Position numbers and translations under genes: made by a program
Notes under the pieces: generated by a model
Told to the model about the DNA's origin: nothing
What the model saw: only the letters and a program-made list of their open reading frames with translations
Databases searched by the model: none
Shown here: positions 24,476 to 35,558 of the stretch, piece after piece
Position numbering within the stretch: position 1 is the first letter of the stretch
How the letters are laid out: the number at the start of each line of letters is the position of its first letter
Source of the DNA: Phyto melanocephala
Taxonomy: Eukaryota; Arthropoda; Insecta; Diptera; Rhinophoridae
Length of the DNA stretch: 64,000 nucleotides
Direction of reading: 5' to 3'
Assembly: GCA_941918925.1 (NCBI GenBank)
Contig: OW799237.1
Location: 73,977,126 to 74,041,125, forward strand

Positions 24476-25136
24476 GTCTCATTGAAACCAACTTAGCCGA
24501 ACATATTAATAAACTAGTTGCCAGACTAAAAAAATTATATTAACTTATATAAAAAAACTTTTAGGTTAAACAGTTGTATATCAGATCGATTATATATAAA
24601 TTTGGAAATCATTGTAAGTTTTCAAATAAGACTTTTTTAAAATCATAAGCAAGTCTTAACAATAAAACAAATGCTTACATATTTTTCTAAAACAACCCAG
24701 CCTGCAAGTTTGTCTAAAATCTGTCAGATGTTTGTAAGATATGTCTGTGAATTCGGGCGTGCAGAATCTTATATACCCTTCACAACGTGTAGTCATGCAA
24801 TAACAATAGTTTATATCACCATTAATCTCATATGAAATACGTACATACATATAAAAACATGCATATGTACATATATAAAAATATCCCAATATAAAATTAT
24901 AAATTTACGTATCATACATACGTAAAAATGAAAAAAAAAAAAATTTTAAAAAATACATAAAAAAAGATTAAAAAAAATTAAAAAAAATAATAACAAGTAA
25001 GAGCACTATATTCGGCTGTGCCGAATCTTTCATACCCACCACCAATTTTGTGTACATTTAAAGCACAATATTTATTATTTTGTTAATCGCTATAGAATAA
25101 TCTCTTTATTATAAAATATGTATCACTTTCTTTGTA

Positions 25137-25742
25137 GAGGGTGGTTAAATTTTAAGGGCCCATGTTTAAGGTGAACCACATCTAACCTTCAACTGTTTTC
25201 TTGTATTTCATTTGACATTTCTCAATCTCAGACTAACTCAATTTGAACCGTGGAAAGATACGCAATCGAGCAACGCTTTTAAATATTAAAGATTTTTATA
25301 AAAATGGGCGTTCAAATCAAAATTAATTTGGTGCACTTCGTGATTCTTTTGGTCAACATAATCATTCGAATTCGTCCACAATCGGGAGAATTGAAAAAAT
25401 ATTTAAATGTCTGCAAAGCAGGTCTGTATGAAATGTGAAAACATCTGTGAATGCCATCTTAGTTCGTTGAATGGGAAACATTGCTGTTTTTCACGATAAC
25501 GTGGCAAAAGAGGAAGCAACCTCGACTCATCATCGTGCCCAACAATCGAGCATCAACAGTGTCATTGAAAATTTGGACTATCGGATCGTGGTGTGGCGCC
25601 TAGGTTGGGGGGCCATTTGGCCGATATTTTGTTCCATACATAATTGAAGCATACAAATATTATCATTATAAAAATAAATGATAATAATTTCATAATAATT
25701 TTATTCAAAATCAACATAGTCCCTTAAAATAAAACCACCCAT
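25137..25742 (+). mobile_element. Mariner internal-deletion derivative in B2
   Basis: It has the same ends, length (606 bp), TA flanks (25135-25136, 25743-25744) and position within family B as the element at 3128-3733. It was therefore already inside the B progenitor when B1 and B2 were made. Confidence 0.8.
25250..25406 (+). pseudogene. Mariner transposase N-terminal relic in B2
   Basis: The frame has ERYAIEQRF, a stop and FYKNGRSNQN, as in B1, with further damage near 25320-25390. The GTG start and early stop are shared with B1, so both were dead before duplication. Confidence 0.6.
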
Positions 25743-27778
25743 TATAACTTCGGTATGCTAGTAAAATGTTTTCGTAAATTTAGTCTTTCAATGAAAGTGG
25801 CCGTTAAAATACGCGTGTCAATAAAGTTTCTGCTAATAAACATAACTTAGATATTTTAATATAGTCCTTTAGTATTCCAAAATCTTTATTCATAGAGAAT
25901 TTACATGAATTTAAGAGTAAGAAAGTTAAATTTTAAGGGCCACAGGGTGATTTAAAATATAAATGCTCTGCATTTTTCTAAAACGGGAAATTTATTAGTA
26001 AGATTTTGATTTTTAAACTTCTATAACATTTTGTTTTTAAAAGATTTTCAAACGAAATAAATTTTGTATAATTTTAAAATTTGTTAGCCATTAGTACATG
26101 AAAATAAATTGTTTATAATGTTTGGAAATAATTTTTTTTTACTTAGGTCAAAATTTTCCTAAATTCCCATTTTTAATAGAGCATAACTTCAAGAGAACAT
26201 AAGCATAAGTTGTTAGCATGCCATCTAGTAGTTGCTAGTAGAGTCATCTATCTTATCATCTTTATCTTATATTTAGCTACAGTACAATAAATGGCGCAGT
26301 GTAAGATGAATAAATGCTAATATATATGACTAATATATTTTTATAAAAATTTAAAGAAAAAAGTGTGCGTGGCACATCTATTTTCCGTTATAACGAAGAC
26401 TTTGACCAAAAAGCCATGTTTGCAAAATTTCAGAATCGTACATATAGTTTTGTCAGTTTTATTACGTTTAAAATTTGAAATATACACTGTGCGGTATAAA
26501 TTTTCGTACATTTTTATCTATGACTTTTTTCCTAATTCATAGATTTAAGCGATTTTCAGGGAAAAATATTCTTTTGACTCGATAAATATATATTCGAAGT
26601 TTCATGACTCTACGTTTATGCGTCTGGACACAATTCAAAAGTGAAAGTGGGCGTTATAGTAGGCGTGTCAAAGTTATTTTTACGAATGAGTACAACTGAG
26701 GTGTTTCAATATAGTCCTTGATTATTCCAAAATCTTTATTAATAGAGAAATTATATGAATTTTAGGTAAAACGTTATATGGGAGGTGGACGTAAGAGTGG
26801 GCGTGGCATCTTAATTTTTTGGCATAGTAATGAAATTGCCTAGGGGTATAGACGTAGCAAAACTTATCATCATACCTCTAAATTTAGCGGTTTTATGAGC
26901 TTTTAAATTTCATTAACGGTAGATAACGTGAAAAATGGGCGTTATAGTAGGCGTGTCAAAGTTATTTTTGCGAATGAGTACAACTGAGGTGTTTCAATAT
27001 AGGCCTTTATTATTCCAAAATCTTCATTAATAGAGAAATTATATGAATTTTAGTTAAAACGTTATATGGGAGGTGGGCGTAAAGGTGGGCGTGGCACATT
27101 GATTTGCCGTTACAAGAAAGCGTGTCACCAAAAAGCAAAGTGTGCAAAATTTCAGAGTAGTACATCCAATTTTGTTGCTTTTATGACGTTTTTGTTTTTA
27201 AATATACCGAAAAATACACTGTGCGGTATAAATTTTCGTACATTTTGATCGATAACTTCTCTCCTAATGCATAGATTTAGACAATTTTCGGAAGAAAATA
27301 TTGTCTTTACCCAGGAAATATATATTCGAAGTTTCATGAGTCTACGTGAAGGCGTTTGGACACAATTCTATTTTATTCGATGTTCGAAGGACACGTTTTT
27401 TTCGACCTACTCTTGCTTTTCGAGCTATAACTCTCTTCCTAATATTCCGATTTAGCCCATTTTCAACACCAAACAAACCTTGTCTATAAGAAAGATTCTG
27501 GCAAAATTTGAGCTCCCTAGCTTTTTCGGTGCGACCTCTATCGTGCTTTCAACAGACGGAAAGACGGACAGACGGACGGACATAGCTAGATCGTCATAAA
27601 ATCAAACCCCGATTCAGAATATATATACTTTATGGGTCTAAAATGGATATTTCGATGTGTTACAAACGGAATGACAAAATGAATATACCCCCACCTTTTT
27701 TTTGGTGGCGGGTATAAAAATATAAATAATATATAAAATAAAAAACCATAAAATAAATTTAAAAAAAATTAAAAAAAA

Positions 27779-28065
27779 ACAAGTAAGAGCGCTATATTCG
27801 GCCGTGCCGAATCTTATATACCCTTCACAACGTGTAGTCATGCAATAACAGTAGTTTGTATCACCATTCATCTCATATGAAATACGTACATACATATAAA
27901 AAATATACATATATAAAAAACATCCCATTGTAAAATTATAAATTTACGTATGTATGTTAAAAAAAAAAATAAAAAAAAAAAAAAATTAAAAAAAAAAAAT
28001 TAAAAAAAAAAATTTTTTTAAAAATAATTAAAATATATATAATTAATATAAAACAAAAAAAAAAT

Positions 28066-28096
<31 letters not shown>

Positions 28097-28593
28097 TATA
28101 AATAATATATTAAATAAAAAATAAAAAAAATAAAAAAAAAAAATTTGAAAACAAATTTTTTATATATAAAAAAATTTTTTTTTGGCTCAGCTGGGATTCG
28201 ATGCCACGTTTTCTCTAACCAGTATACACGTTTGTATGTATGTATGTTGTTGTTGTAATGTTGTTTTTGTGAAAAAAAAATCGAGGTGGTCGTGGGTTTT
28301 TGCTCATATCTCAGTTGTTTATGTACCGATGTTTCTGATTTTCAATAGCGGTCTACTCCCGAATATTTCTGATATTTTAATACCTCACCCGGGTCCAAGC
28401 GATGTCGGGGGGCTTCAAAAAGTTGATTTTAACATACACACGGACAGACGGACAGACTGACAGAGCTTAATCGACTTCCCTATTCATAAGCTTTCAGAAA
28501 ATATATACTTTATGGGGTCGGAAATGAAAATTGTAGAAATTTCACACGGAATGACAAACCTATATACACCCTTTTTCACTGTGTGAAGGGTAT
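27779..28593 (-). repeat. Family A-short copy nested in an older A-short
   Basis: It has complete ends: ACAAGTAAGAGC and the hairpin ATTCGGCCGTGCCGAAT at 27779-27810, and the head hairpin ending GTGTGAAGGGTATA at 28593. The A/T tract is long here (27955-28180). A tRNA-like motif lies at 28183-28205. Its good hairpin and intact ends suggest a younger copy than its host. Confidence 0.8.
28183..28205 (+). other. tRNA-like A-box/B-box words in family A-short
   Basis: TGGCTCAGCTGG fits the pol III A-box consensus (TRGCNNAGYNGG), and GATTCGATGCC directly after it is close to a B box. Equivalent sites are 9851-9875 on this strand, and on the other strand 41919-41942, 48439-48462, 51261-51286 and 57031-57055 (GTGGGATCGAATCCCAGC, like a T arm). 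The boxes are adjacent rather than 30 or more bp apart, so a working promoter is doubtful. A tRNA-derived piece captured by A-short is possible. Confidence 0.3.
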
Positions 28594-28957
28594 AATAAAA
28601 GAAAAATAAAAAAAAATACAAAAAAATATTAAAAAAACATAATAAAAATATAAATAATATTTAAAATGAAAAAAACCACTTTTGTATATATGTAGGTTGT
28701 TGTTGTGTTTAAAAAAAACGATGTGGCCGTGGTTTTTTGCTCATATCTCAGTTGTTTATGTACCGATGTTTCTGATTTTCAATACTGATCTACTCCCTTA
28801 TATTGATATTTTACTACCTCACCCGGGTCCAGGCAATGTCTGGGGGCCTCAAAAAGCTGATTTCAACATACACACGGACAGACGGACAGATCTTAATCGA
28901 CTCCCCTATTCATAAGCTATCAGAAAATATATACTTTATGTCGGAAATGAAACTTGG

Positions 28958-30182
28958 CAAAGATATGTGTTATAGTCTCAGGCTGATAAAGCTTGAAAAT
29001 AAGAAAAATCGGATGAAGGAGTAAAAAAATTTTCCTAAGAAAAACTAATCCTACCTCTGAAAAAATCTACTTATTTTAAGTTTTCCTATACTTTTGCTTA
29101 GCAATTACATCTTTTGTCGTCAGCACAAGTTTATGCTAAACGTGTTTTTTCTAGTCTAATAGTAGATATTTCATATTTAGTCGTGATACATAACAGTTTT
29201 AAGATCGCGATCGTCCTTAATTTCGAAAACTTTTTTTTTCTCAAAAAGTTGACAAAAAACCGTTTTGTCAATTCTGAACGAATTTTTTTGTCATAAAAAT
29301 TAAAATTTGTTTTTAAATTATTACAAGTAGCTGCCTTTCGTAGAAAAAATAAATCAATGTAAAACCTTTAGTTGTTTAGCTTCAAAAAAATAAATTGTAA
29401 ACCTCTTAAAGCCGTAAAAACTCAAGAAGTACTCATGCAATTTACTCAACTTTCTTGACTTTAACAGTGCCCCAAAACGACAAAACTCAAGCAAAAGTCT
29501 TAAAAATTCACTAACCGATTCAAAACTTTGTTGTCTGCTAAGCTACGTACCTAAGTTTTTTGTAACAAATGTCCGGCTATATTGGCAAAATATCCCTATG
29601 TGCGACGTGCTGGATAGAAAAAGCAGGGAAAATTCTGATTTATTGTGCATAAATGTCACAAATGTAATTTTTCTTTAAATTTTTTTATTATATTTTAAGT
29701 TATAAATAGTTAATGGTAAATATTATATTGTTATTTAAATATAGTAAAGAATTATTTCCTTTGTTTGAATTGTAATATACCTTAATCGCTTATACTTGTT
29801 ATTAATATTTGTTTATTTTTTATGTATTTAATTTTAACTATTTGTTTCTTTATTTTAATGTCTTATTAAGCTATTTATTTTAGAGTATTTAAAAGCTTTA
29901 TACATTTTTAAAATTAAAATTTTACTTTTCTTTGTAACACGATTGTAAAAAAATTTAACATAAAAAATTACATTTCTGACAAACATAAATCTATAAGAAA
30001 TATCTATAAAGAAAACCAGATTTTGGTCAGACTTGTCTGATTCAGATACTATCGACTTATTTATTTCACGGGCTTGGAATTTGAAATACATAAATACTTT
30101 TTGTAAGTTGTGTTTATCCTACTTAAAGAAACTACATGCCAAGTTATATATATCATTTTTGGATATATTCCAAGTACATACA
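28958..30182. other. AT-rich sequence, nothing recognised
   Basis: No inverted ends, family A/B landmarks or coding bias seen. The short frames here are stop-bounded chance frames. Confidence 0.5.
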
Positions 30183-30575
30183 AAAACAAGTAATAGTGAT
30201 AAATTCTGGTCTGCCGAATCTGATTATACCGTCACTATCATGCTTCATTTTATATTATTGCCTTCATTGTATTCTACTAGTCAAAACCTTTCATTTAAGA
30301 CCCATATTGATGAGGTTGAAAAAAATAGTTTGCAATTTTGTTTAGGCACCATCTAGGATTTTCGCTTTTTCATAGTTTACTGTTTTCACTGGTCAGGCCC
30401 ATTTGGCAGCAATAGCATGGGCATTATTTGGAGAATAATTCAATTATCCGCCATATTATTTCGGACGCCTTCTTTGACTTTAACTTTTTCATAGTTTATT
30501 ATTTTCTACTTTTCAACCCCTTTTATTTAATATTAAATTTACTAAGTGCCATTTTGTAGTAGCTGCCGTCATGGG
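30183..30575 (-). repeat. Family A-long 3' fragment
   Basis: A tail (ACAAGTAATAGTGATAAATT, GCCGAATCTGATTATACC) is followed by A-long body words in minus orientation (ACTAGTCAAAACCTTTCATT near 30278, GGCAGCAATAGCATGGGC near 30405). The head is missing. Confidence 0.55.
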
Positions 30576-30587
30576 TTTTTATAATAG

Positions 30588-31094
30588 TGCATCACTCTTT
30601 GATGCAAACTACCCTTGCAAGTCGTGCAAACCGTGCAAGTTTAGCAAACAATTTAACTTGTGCACGACTACAAAAACAAATTCTATTTAATTGCAATTTG
30701 CATCACTTAAGCAAATATGCACAACTAAACATCAGTGCAAAGTAATGCCACACAAATTTGCACAACAAATACACAATTTTTGTACTCTCAGGATTTAAAA
30801 TCTCCACAAATTCAAATTCATACATAGCATTTTTTACCAAAAAAAATTGTGATATTATATTTTTCCGTTGATTTAGGCATTGTAATTTATTTAAAATTAA
30901 TTAATTTCCTTTTCGGAAAATATTAAAACACAGAATCTTACTTAGTAATTTAAAAAAAGATTTGTTGTTTCTTAAATACCTAAAAAATCAGCTCGATGCC
31001 ATAAGTTTGCAACACACATGAAAAATGCACTCACGCTTGGTAGCAAAAAATTAGTGCATATTTGCACTAATTGCAAAAATGCTACCAAGAGTGA
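30588..31094. repeat. TGCA-rich stretch ending in a palindrome
   Basis: GTGCA, TGCAA and TTGCA words are unusually frequent between 30588 and 30790. A near-perfect palindrome of about 66 bp closes the stretch at 31027-31094 (ACTC..CTTGGTAGCAAAAA and TTGCAAAAATGCTACCAAGA around ATTAGTGCATATTTGCACTAAT-type centre). CACTCTTTGATGC at 30595 weakly resembles the inverted right end, so this may be an uncharacterised MITE. Confidence 0.45.
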
Positions 31095-31106
31095 ATTCCG
31101 CTAATA

Positions 31107-32025
31107 AAGGGTGTTTTTTTAAGCCCGATAGAACTTGAAATTGTAAAAAATAACACAAAAAATTAAATTGTAATCAAAATTTTTTTTTATTCGAAAGATC
31201 AATACGTGACATTAACATTTGAAAATGATTTCGGACATATGGGCACCGCGGCTGTTCTTGACGAAGCGCATTCTGGACGTCCAATTTTATCGCAAAATTG
31301 TGTTCAGCGATGAGGCGCATTTTTGGCTTAACGGGTTTGTTAATAAGCAAATTTGCCGCATATGGAGCGAGACCAATCCACAAGAGACCCTACAGACTCC
31401 ATTACATCCAGAAAAATGCACCGTTTGGTGCGGTTTTCACGCTGGTGGCATCATCGGACCTTATTTCTTCAAAAATGAGGCCGGAGCTCGCGTTACGGTC
31501 AATGGAGATCGTTACCGCACCATGATCAATGATTTTTTGTTTGAAAATATGGATGACATTGATCCGGAGGAGATGTGGTTTCAACAGGATGGCGCTACGT
31601 GCCATACGGCGAACGCAACCATCGACTTATTGAAATCAAAATTTGGCGATAAGTTGATTTCGAGAAATGGACCTGTCAATTGGCCTCCAAGGTCGTGCGA
31701 TTTGACACCTCTCGATTATTTCCTGTGGGGCTACGTGAAGTCACTGGTTTATGCTGATAAACCAGCACCAATTGATGCCTTGGAGGCCAGCATTGTTCGT
31801 GTTATTCGTGACATACGGCCAGCAGTGCTAGAAAAAGTGGCCCAAAATTGGACGTCCAGAATGCGCTTCGTCAAGAACAGCCGCGGTGCCCATATGCCCG
31901 AAATCATTTTCAAATGTTAATGTCACGTATTGATCTTTTGAATAAAAAAAAATTTTGATTACAATTTAATTTTTTGTGTTATTTTTTACAATTTCAAGTT
32001 CTATCGGGCTTAAAAAAACACCCTT
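31107..32025 (+). mobile_element. Mariner DD41D derivative with 182-bp inverted repeats made from its own 3' end
   Basis: AAGGGTGTTTTTTTAAGCCC at 31107 and its inverse at 32025 are flanked by TA (31105-31106, 32026-32027). The inverted repeats are 31107-31288 and 31844-32025, equal in length with two mismatches that I count. The right repeat contains the last 74 nt of transposase coding sequence and the 3' untranslated end, so the left repeat is an inverted copy of these, and the true 5' half of the element is absent. The near identity of the arms suggests recent formation or mobility. Confidence 0.9.
31219..31920 (+). pseudogene. Mariner DD41D transposase, N-terminus replaced by antisense sequence
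   Basis: The uninterrupted 233-codon frame carries the full catalytic domain: FSDEAHFWLNGFVNK (Asp31), CGFHAGGIIGPYFFKNEAG, FQQDGATCHTANATIDLL (Asp124) and WPPRSCDLTPLDYFLWGY (Asp166). There are 41 residues between the second and third Asp, which defines DD41D (rosa-like). Residues 1-23 are read from the inverted copy of the gene's own end and are not native. The helix-turn-helix DNA-binding part, about 100-150 residues in relatives, is missing. A protein might be made but could not bind element ends in the usual way. The open catalytic frame shows little decay. Confidence 0.9.
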
Positions 32026-32049
32026 TATATTTTATTTACTAGTCAAGCT

Positions 32050-32455
32050 CTTTTTATACACTTTACCTGGTTGGCTAGGGGTATAAATATCTTTGTCATT
32101 CTCTTCCTAGTGTCTACAATATTAATTTCCCATAATGTATATATTTTTTAAAAGCTTTTAATTTTAATGGTTAAAATATTGGGAAAACGGAGGCAGTTGG
32201 ATTTTTTTTCTCAAATCTCAGAAACTTATATGGCGATAATGTTGAATTTTAATAGCAATTTATTCCTAAATTACAGATCTCTACTACATGTATTAGCTTT
32301 TCAAATTAGATTTCAATAAACATATGGACAGACGGACATTACTCAATCGAACACCCTAGTTATAAGCATTCAGAAAATATATATTTTGTCTCACCATCGT
32401 AGAAATTATACATGAAATGACAAAAGTTGATATACGCTTGGCACTATAGGTGAGG
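32050..32455. repeat. Two inverted family A head fragments
   Basis: 32050-32160 resembles the A head on the plus strand (TATACACTTTACCTGG, ATAATGTATATATTTT). 32290-32455 is an A head on the minus strand (ACATATGGACAGACGGACAT, CAGAAAATATATATTTT, GGTGAGGGTA). The two form a loose palindrome, either two truncated copies head to head or an inverted rearrangement. 32456-32676 shows nothing else. Confidence 0.5.
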
Positions 32456-33201
32456 GTACAACAATATCCTTTAATGATTTACAATTAGGAAATTTCTTAA
32501 AACGAGTGCACTATAGAATAAAGTGTACTGAAAGGGTTAAATAAACATAAATAACCAAAAAAATTTTGTTGCAAACCAACCACTTGTTACAACTCATACA
32601 ACATCACATACCAACAATTGATCAAACCGAACAAAGATCGCGTATAACAGTAAAAATTTAACGTCAGTTTTTAATATTTGTGCACAGCGTTGTCAACTCG
32701 GTGATTTTATCACCGTTTTTGGTGATTTTTAACATTTCGAAAGCGGAAAAATTGTGAGTCAGTGCTTGGTGATTTTTTTTTTAGTTTTTAGTGATTTTCT
32801 TTTTATTTCGGTGACACCAAACACTAAAACTCAAATATATTAATTGAAAAAAATTTTTTGTAAGTGTAAATTTATATACATACTACCAAAATGTAACTTA
32901 TAGTACAATTACATGCAACTCGACAAAAAAATAAGATTACACTAAAAATTTAATTATTTATAAGATGGTATTGATTGCCCAGAAAGTTTTTGTTTCAAAA
33001 TGTCTAACTTTATACATATATGCATGTGAGGTGAATGTGAATAAAAGAAATTCCTCTTTCTTTCATCTTATAAATGATTAAACCTTAAAGCAAACTTTTA
33101 CGTCCCACAACTTTAAACGTTTAAAAATTTTACCAGAAAACCTTGAAATTTTGAGTAAAATTAACATAATTAATGTTAGAAATGTTTTATCACATACAAA
33201 A

Positions 33202-33494
33202 GAAGATATTTTACCATTACCAATGGCAAAATATTGAATTGATTTTTGGATTGAAGTTAAATCGTACAAAGATGCAGGTTACTTAAATCCCTTTGAAGCA
33301 TTAGCTAATATTGCCGTTAAACTTTTGTCGCTCCCATGAATGTGTTTAAATCTAAAATACGCAATCGAATGTTTTTAACTTCAGTTAATGCCTTACTTCA
33401 CATTAAAAATGGGCTTAAACAAGAAAATTCCTGTTGCGAAACCTACCAAATAGCTGATGAAGTAAATATTCTGATTAATAGCAATGGTATTTAA
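33202..33494 (+). pseudogene. hAT transposase C-terminal (dimerisation) relic
   Basis: Readable segments are FWIEVKSYKDAGYLNPFEA, then LANIAVKLLSLP, and, in a shifted frame from 33336, MNVFKSKIRNRMFLTS and VNALLHIKNGLKQEN. This matches the hAT C-terminal dimerisation domain. The usual conserved SNA-x-x-E-R-x-F-S segment between LSLP and MN is deleted, removing a catalytic Glu region and shifting the frame. A stop also follows PMAKY. Confidence 0.7.
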
Positions 33495-34065
33495 AAAGCA
33501 TTACAATTTGAAATTAAGACTGTGTTGTGGCCAGATGATAGTGATAATAATGAAGAAATAATTGACTTTATCATTGATATTTGATATTATTTACACAGAG
33601 AAAAGCTTAAATCCGAATCAAATTATTAAACTGCAAGTTTACTAAAATTTTGCATAATTTTTAGTTAGAAATATTTCTATTTAATTACTCTAATATGTAA
33701 TATAAAAATATTTAAATATTAAATAATAGTTGTACTTATTTGGTGAATAATTTCTTTAATATTTTGTACAACAAATTCACATATGTTTATAAAACGTCGG
33801 ATAAATGCATCAGGTATGGAAAAATTAATCCTGTCGTAATTTTTTCTCAATGTTGAAATAAATTTCTTACAATGCATCACTCCTGAGATATATTGTGAAT
33901 AGATAATTACTATAATAATTTTTCCAATGTTTTTGTTTATTTTTATTTTCATATAAATATATGTATCTATGTAAATCTCTACTGACTGACTAAAAGATAT
34001 TCGTTGTTTGATTTTTGTAAATTTTTTTGTTATTTATTCTGATATACATTTAAAAATGTCTTACC

Positions 34066-34192
34066 CCCATACCTAAACAAGAGCGTTGAGCGTCAAGCGT
34101 TGGAGTTTTACATGTGTTTTGTTTTTGTTACAATAACAAAATACATGCAAAATTGCAACGCTTGACGCTCAACGCTCTTGTTTAGGTATGGG
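34066..34192. mobile_element. Foldback MITE with 37-bp perfect arms
   Basis: CCCATACCTAAACAAGAGCG and onward to 34102 is exactly inverted at 34156-34192. The 53-bp middle is itself a looser palindrome (ACATGTGTTTTGTT and AACAAAATACATG). It lies inside the hAT element and is more intact, so it arrived later. No clear target duplication: CTTA occurs near both sides but not at the arm ends. Confidence 0.75.
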
Positions 34193-34351
34193 CCTTATTT
34201 TTAAAGAAATTTATAAAAATGTATAATTTTATTAAATAAATAAAAAAATAATTTACAAATTATAAATTTAGTGCTTTTTTTTAGAATGACGCGTTTTTTC
34301 CTGGGTTATAGTGCTTTTTGAAATTTTAAAGTTGACAACGCTGTTTGTGCA

Positions 34352-35558
34352 TGAGAATGCGTAATAAATAATGAGTAGCGGCAGTAGTATTGGAGAATAT
34401 AATATTTATGATCACGTTTGTTTCAAATGCCGGCTTTTTTTCTCATGTAATTAATATTATTTCAACTATGTTAGGGTGTCTCATCAAAAATATCTTTTCG
34501 ACTTATGAAAGTCATGTATTAAATTTTAATACAGTTGTTTTAAAATATTTATAATAAATTTTTAAGGTACAAAACTTTTTTTAAATATTTTATAATAGGT
34601 ATATTGTTTTATATTTCGTTATAGAATTTTTTTTATTCATATGCCCTAATATCTTATTTATTAACAGGCAAGTAAGTATGTACTATAAATATGAACATAC
34701 ATACGTAGGTACATACATACGTAGATATGTGTTTGTTTGTCAAATTGCTTGTTTAGTGATTTCATTTAATTTTTCAAAATTCCGGTTTCGTTTTTTAATA
34801 CTGAACTTTGTTTTAAGAAATAAGAGTAATTGAATATCGATGTGTATGTAACGCAATCACATTTTCTGATATTTTGTGTCATTTCAGTTCATTGTTAATT
34901 AAACAAATAACAAGCTATTGATTTTAATGCCTCATCTTATTTTTAGAAATTCTTATTCGATTTTATACTTGTTAAATAATATAAGTATGTATGTATGAAT
35001 TTATTTAAAATTAAATCACTCATCTAAATAAAAGTTGTTGAAGAGCATACTGTGTTTTATCTTTTATTACCAAGTTATTTAATTAGATCGTGCTAAATTT
35101 TATATTCCTCCCACATTTTCCATTTAAAGAAGATTTAATTGTGAAATTTATAGTTGTTTTTGCACATTATTTTATTAAACACTGGAACTGAAACATAATT
35201 TGAATGCACATCCAGATGAGTAAAAGTTTCTATTTTAATAAATTAAAAAAAAATATATTGAAATATATACAGAAACAAGAGCTGTCAGTTTTGGGAATTT
35301 GTATCCAAATTAAAATGTTGTAACTTTTTAACTTTATTGGGGACAGGAAATTAATTATGTTTGAACCGCGTTGCAATATTTTAGTCGCATGTCAATTTTA
35401 AGTAACAATAACCAAATCAGAATCCAAAATATCCAAAAGCATTAAAAATTAATAACTAAAGCAACAAAAATGTTAACTTATTCGTTTATTTTCATCGTTT
35501 TCATTGTTTGTTGAACAGTTTGATTTCAGAGTGGTGCGCTATTAAAGCCACACACTCA
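34352..35558. other. AT-rich sequence, nothing recognised
   Basis: GTAC/ATAC-rich short repeats near 34675-34725 and an ATGT run near 34985. No coding or element signal. Confidence 0.5.

Larger units (their letters stand above)
24993..27717 (-). repeat. Family B repeat, copy B2, near-twin of 2982-5391
   Basis: It has complete ends (ACAAGTAAGAGC and hairpin at 24993; TGGTGGCGGGTATA at 27717). It matches B1 almost base for base, including the mariner inside. It carries one additional unit of about 291 bp at 26770-27060 (GTTATATGGGAGGTGGACG to the next GTTATATGGGAGGTGG), showing that units are gained or lost as blocks. Base differences from B1 are few, so the two copies separated recently compared with the other B copies. 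Confidence 0.8.
24752..28957 (-). repeat. Outer family A-short copy split by two later insertions
   Basis: Its tail (GCAGAATCTTATATACCC near 24768, then ACGTGTAGTCATGCAATAAC) starts the repeat. The A/T tract near 24930-24990 was entered by family B copy B2, reappears at 27718-27778, was entered again by another A-short (27779-28593), and resumes at 28595. The head part with the GACAGACGGACAG block is at 28870-28895; the very 5' end is lost. Both insertions lie in the A/T tract. Confidence 0.7.
32685..34343 (+). mobile_element. hAT transposon, decayed, with exact 8-bp duplication
   Basis: CAGCGTTGTCAACT and its inverse AGTTGACAACGCTG lie between perfect TTTGTGCA repeats (32677-32684, 34344-34351). 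Subterminal GGTGATTTT words recur at 32700-32815. The 1.66 kb interior holds a relic of the transposase C-terminal dimerisation region and an unrelated foldback MITE. Full-length hAT elements are 2.5-5 kb, so much is deleted. Confidence 0.85.

Noticed and set aside
27940..28180. Very A/T-rich tract considered as a replication origin or AT-satellite
   Set aside because: The same kind of tract is a regular internal part of each A-short copy.
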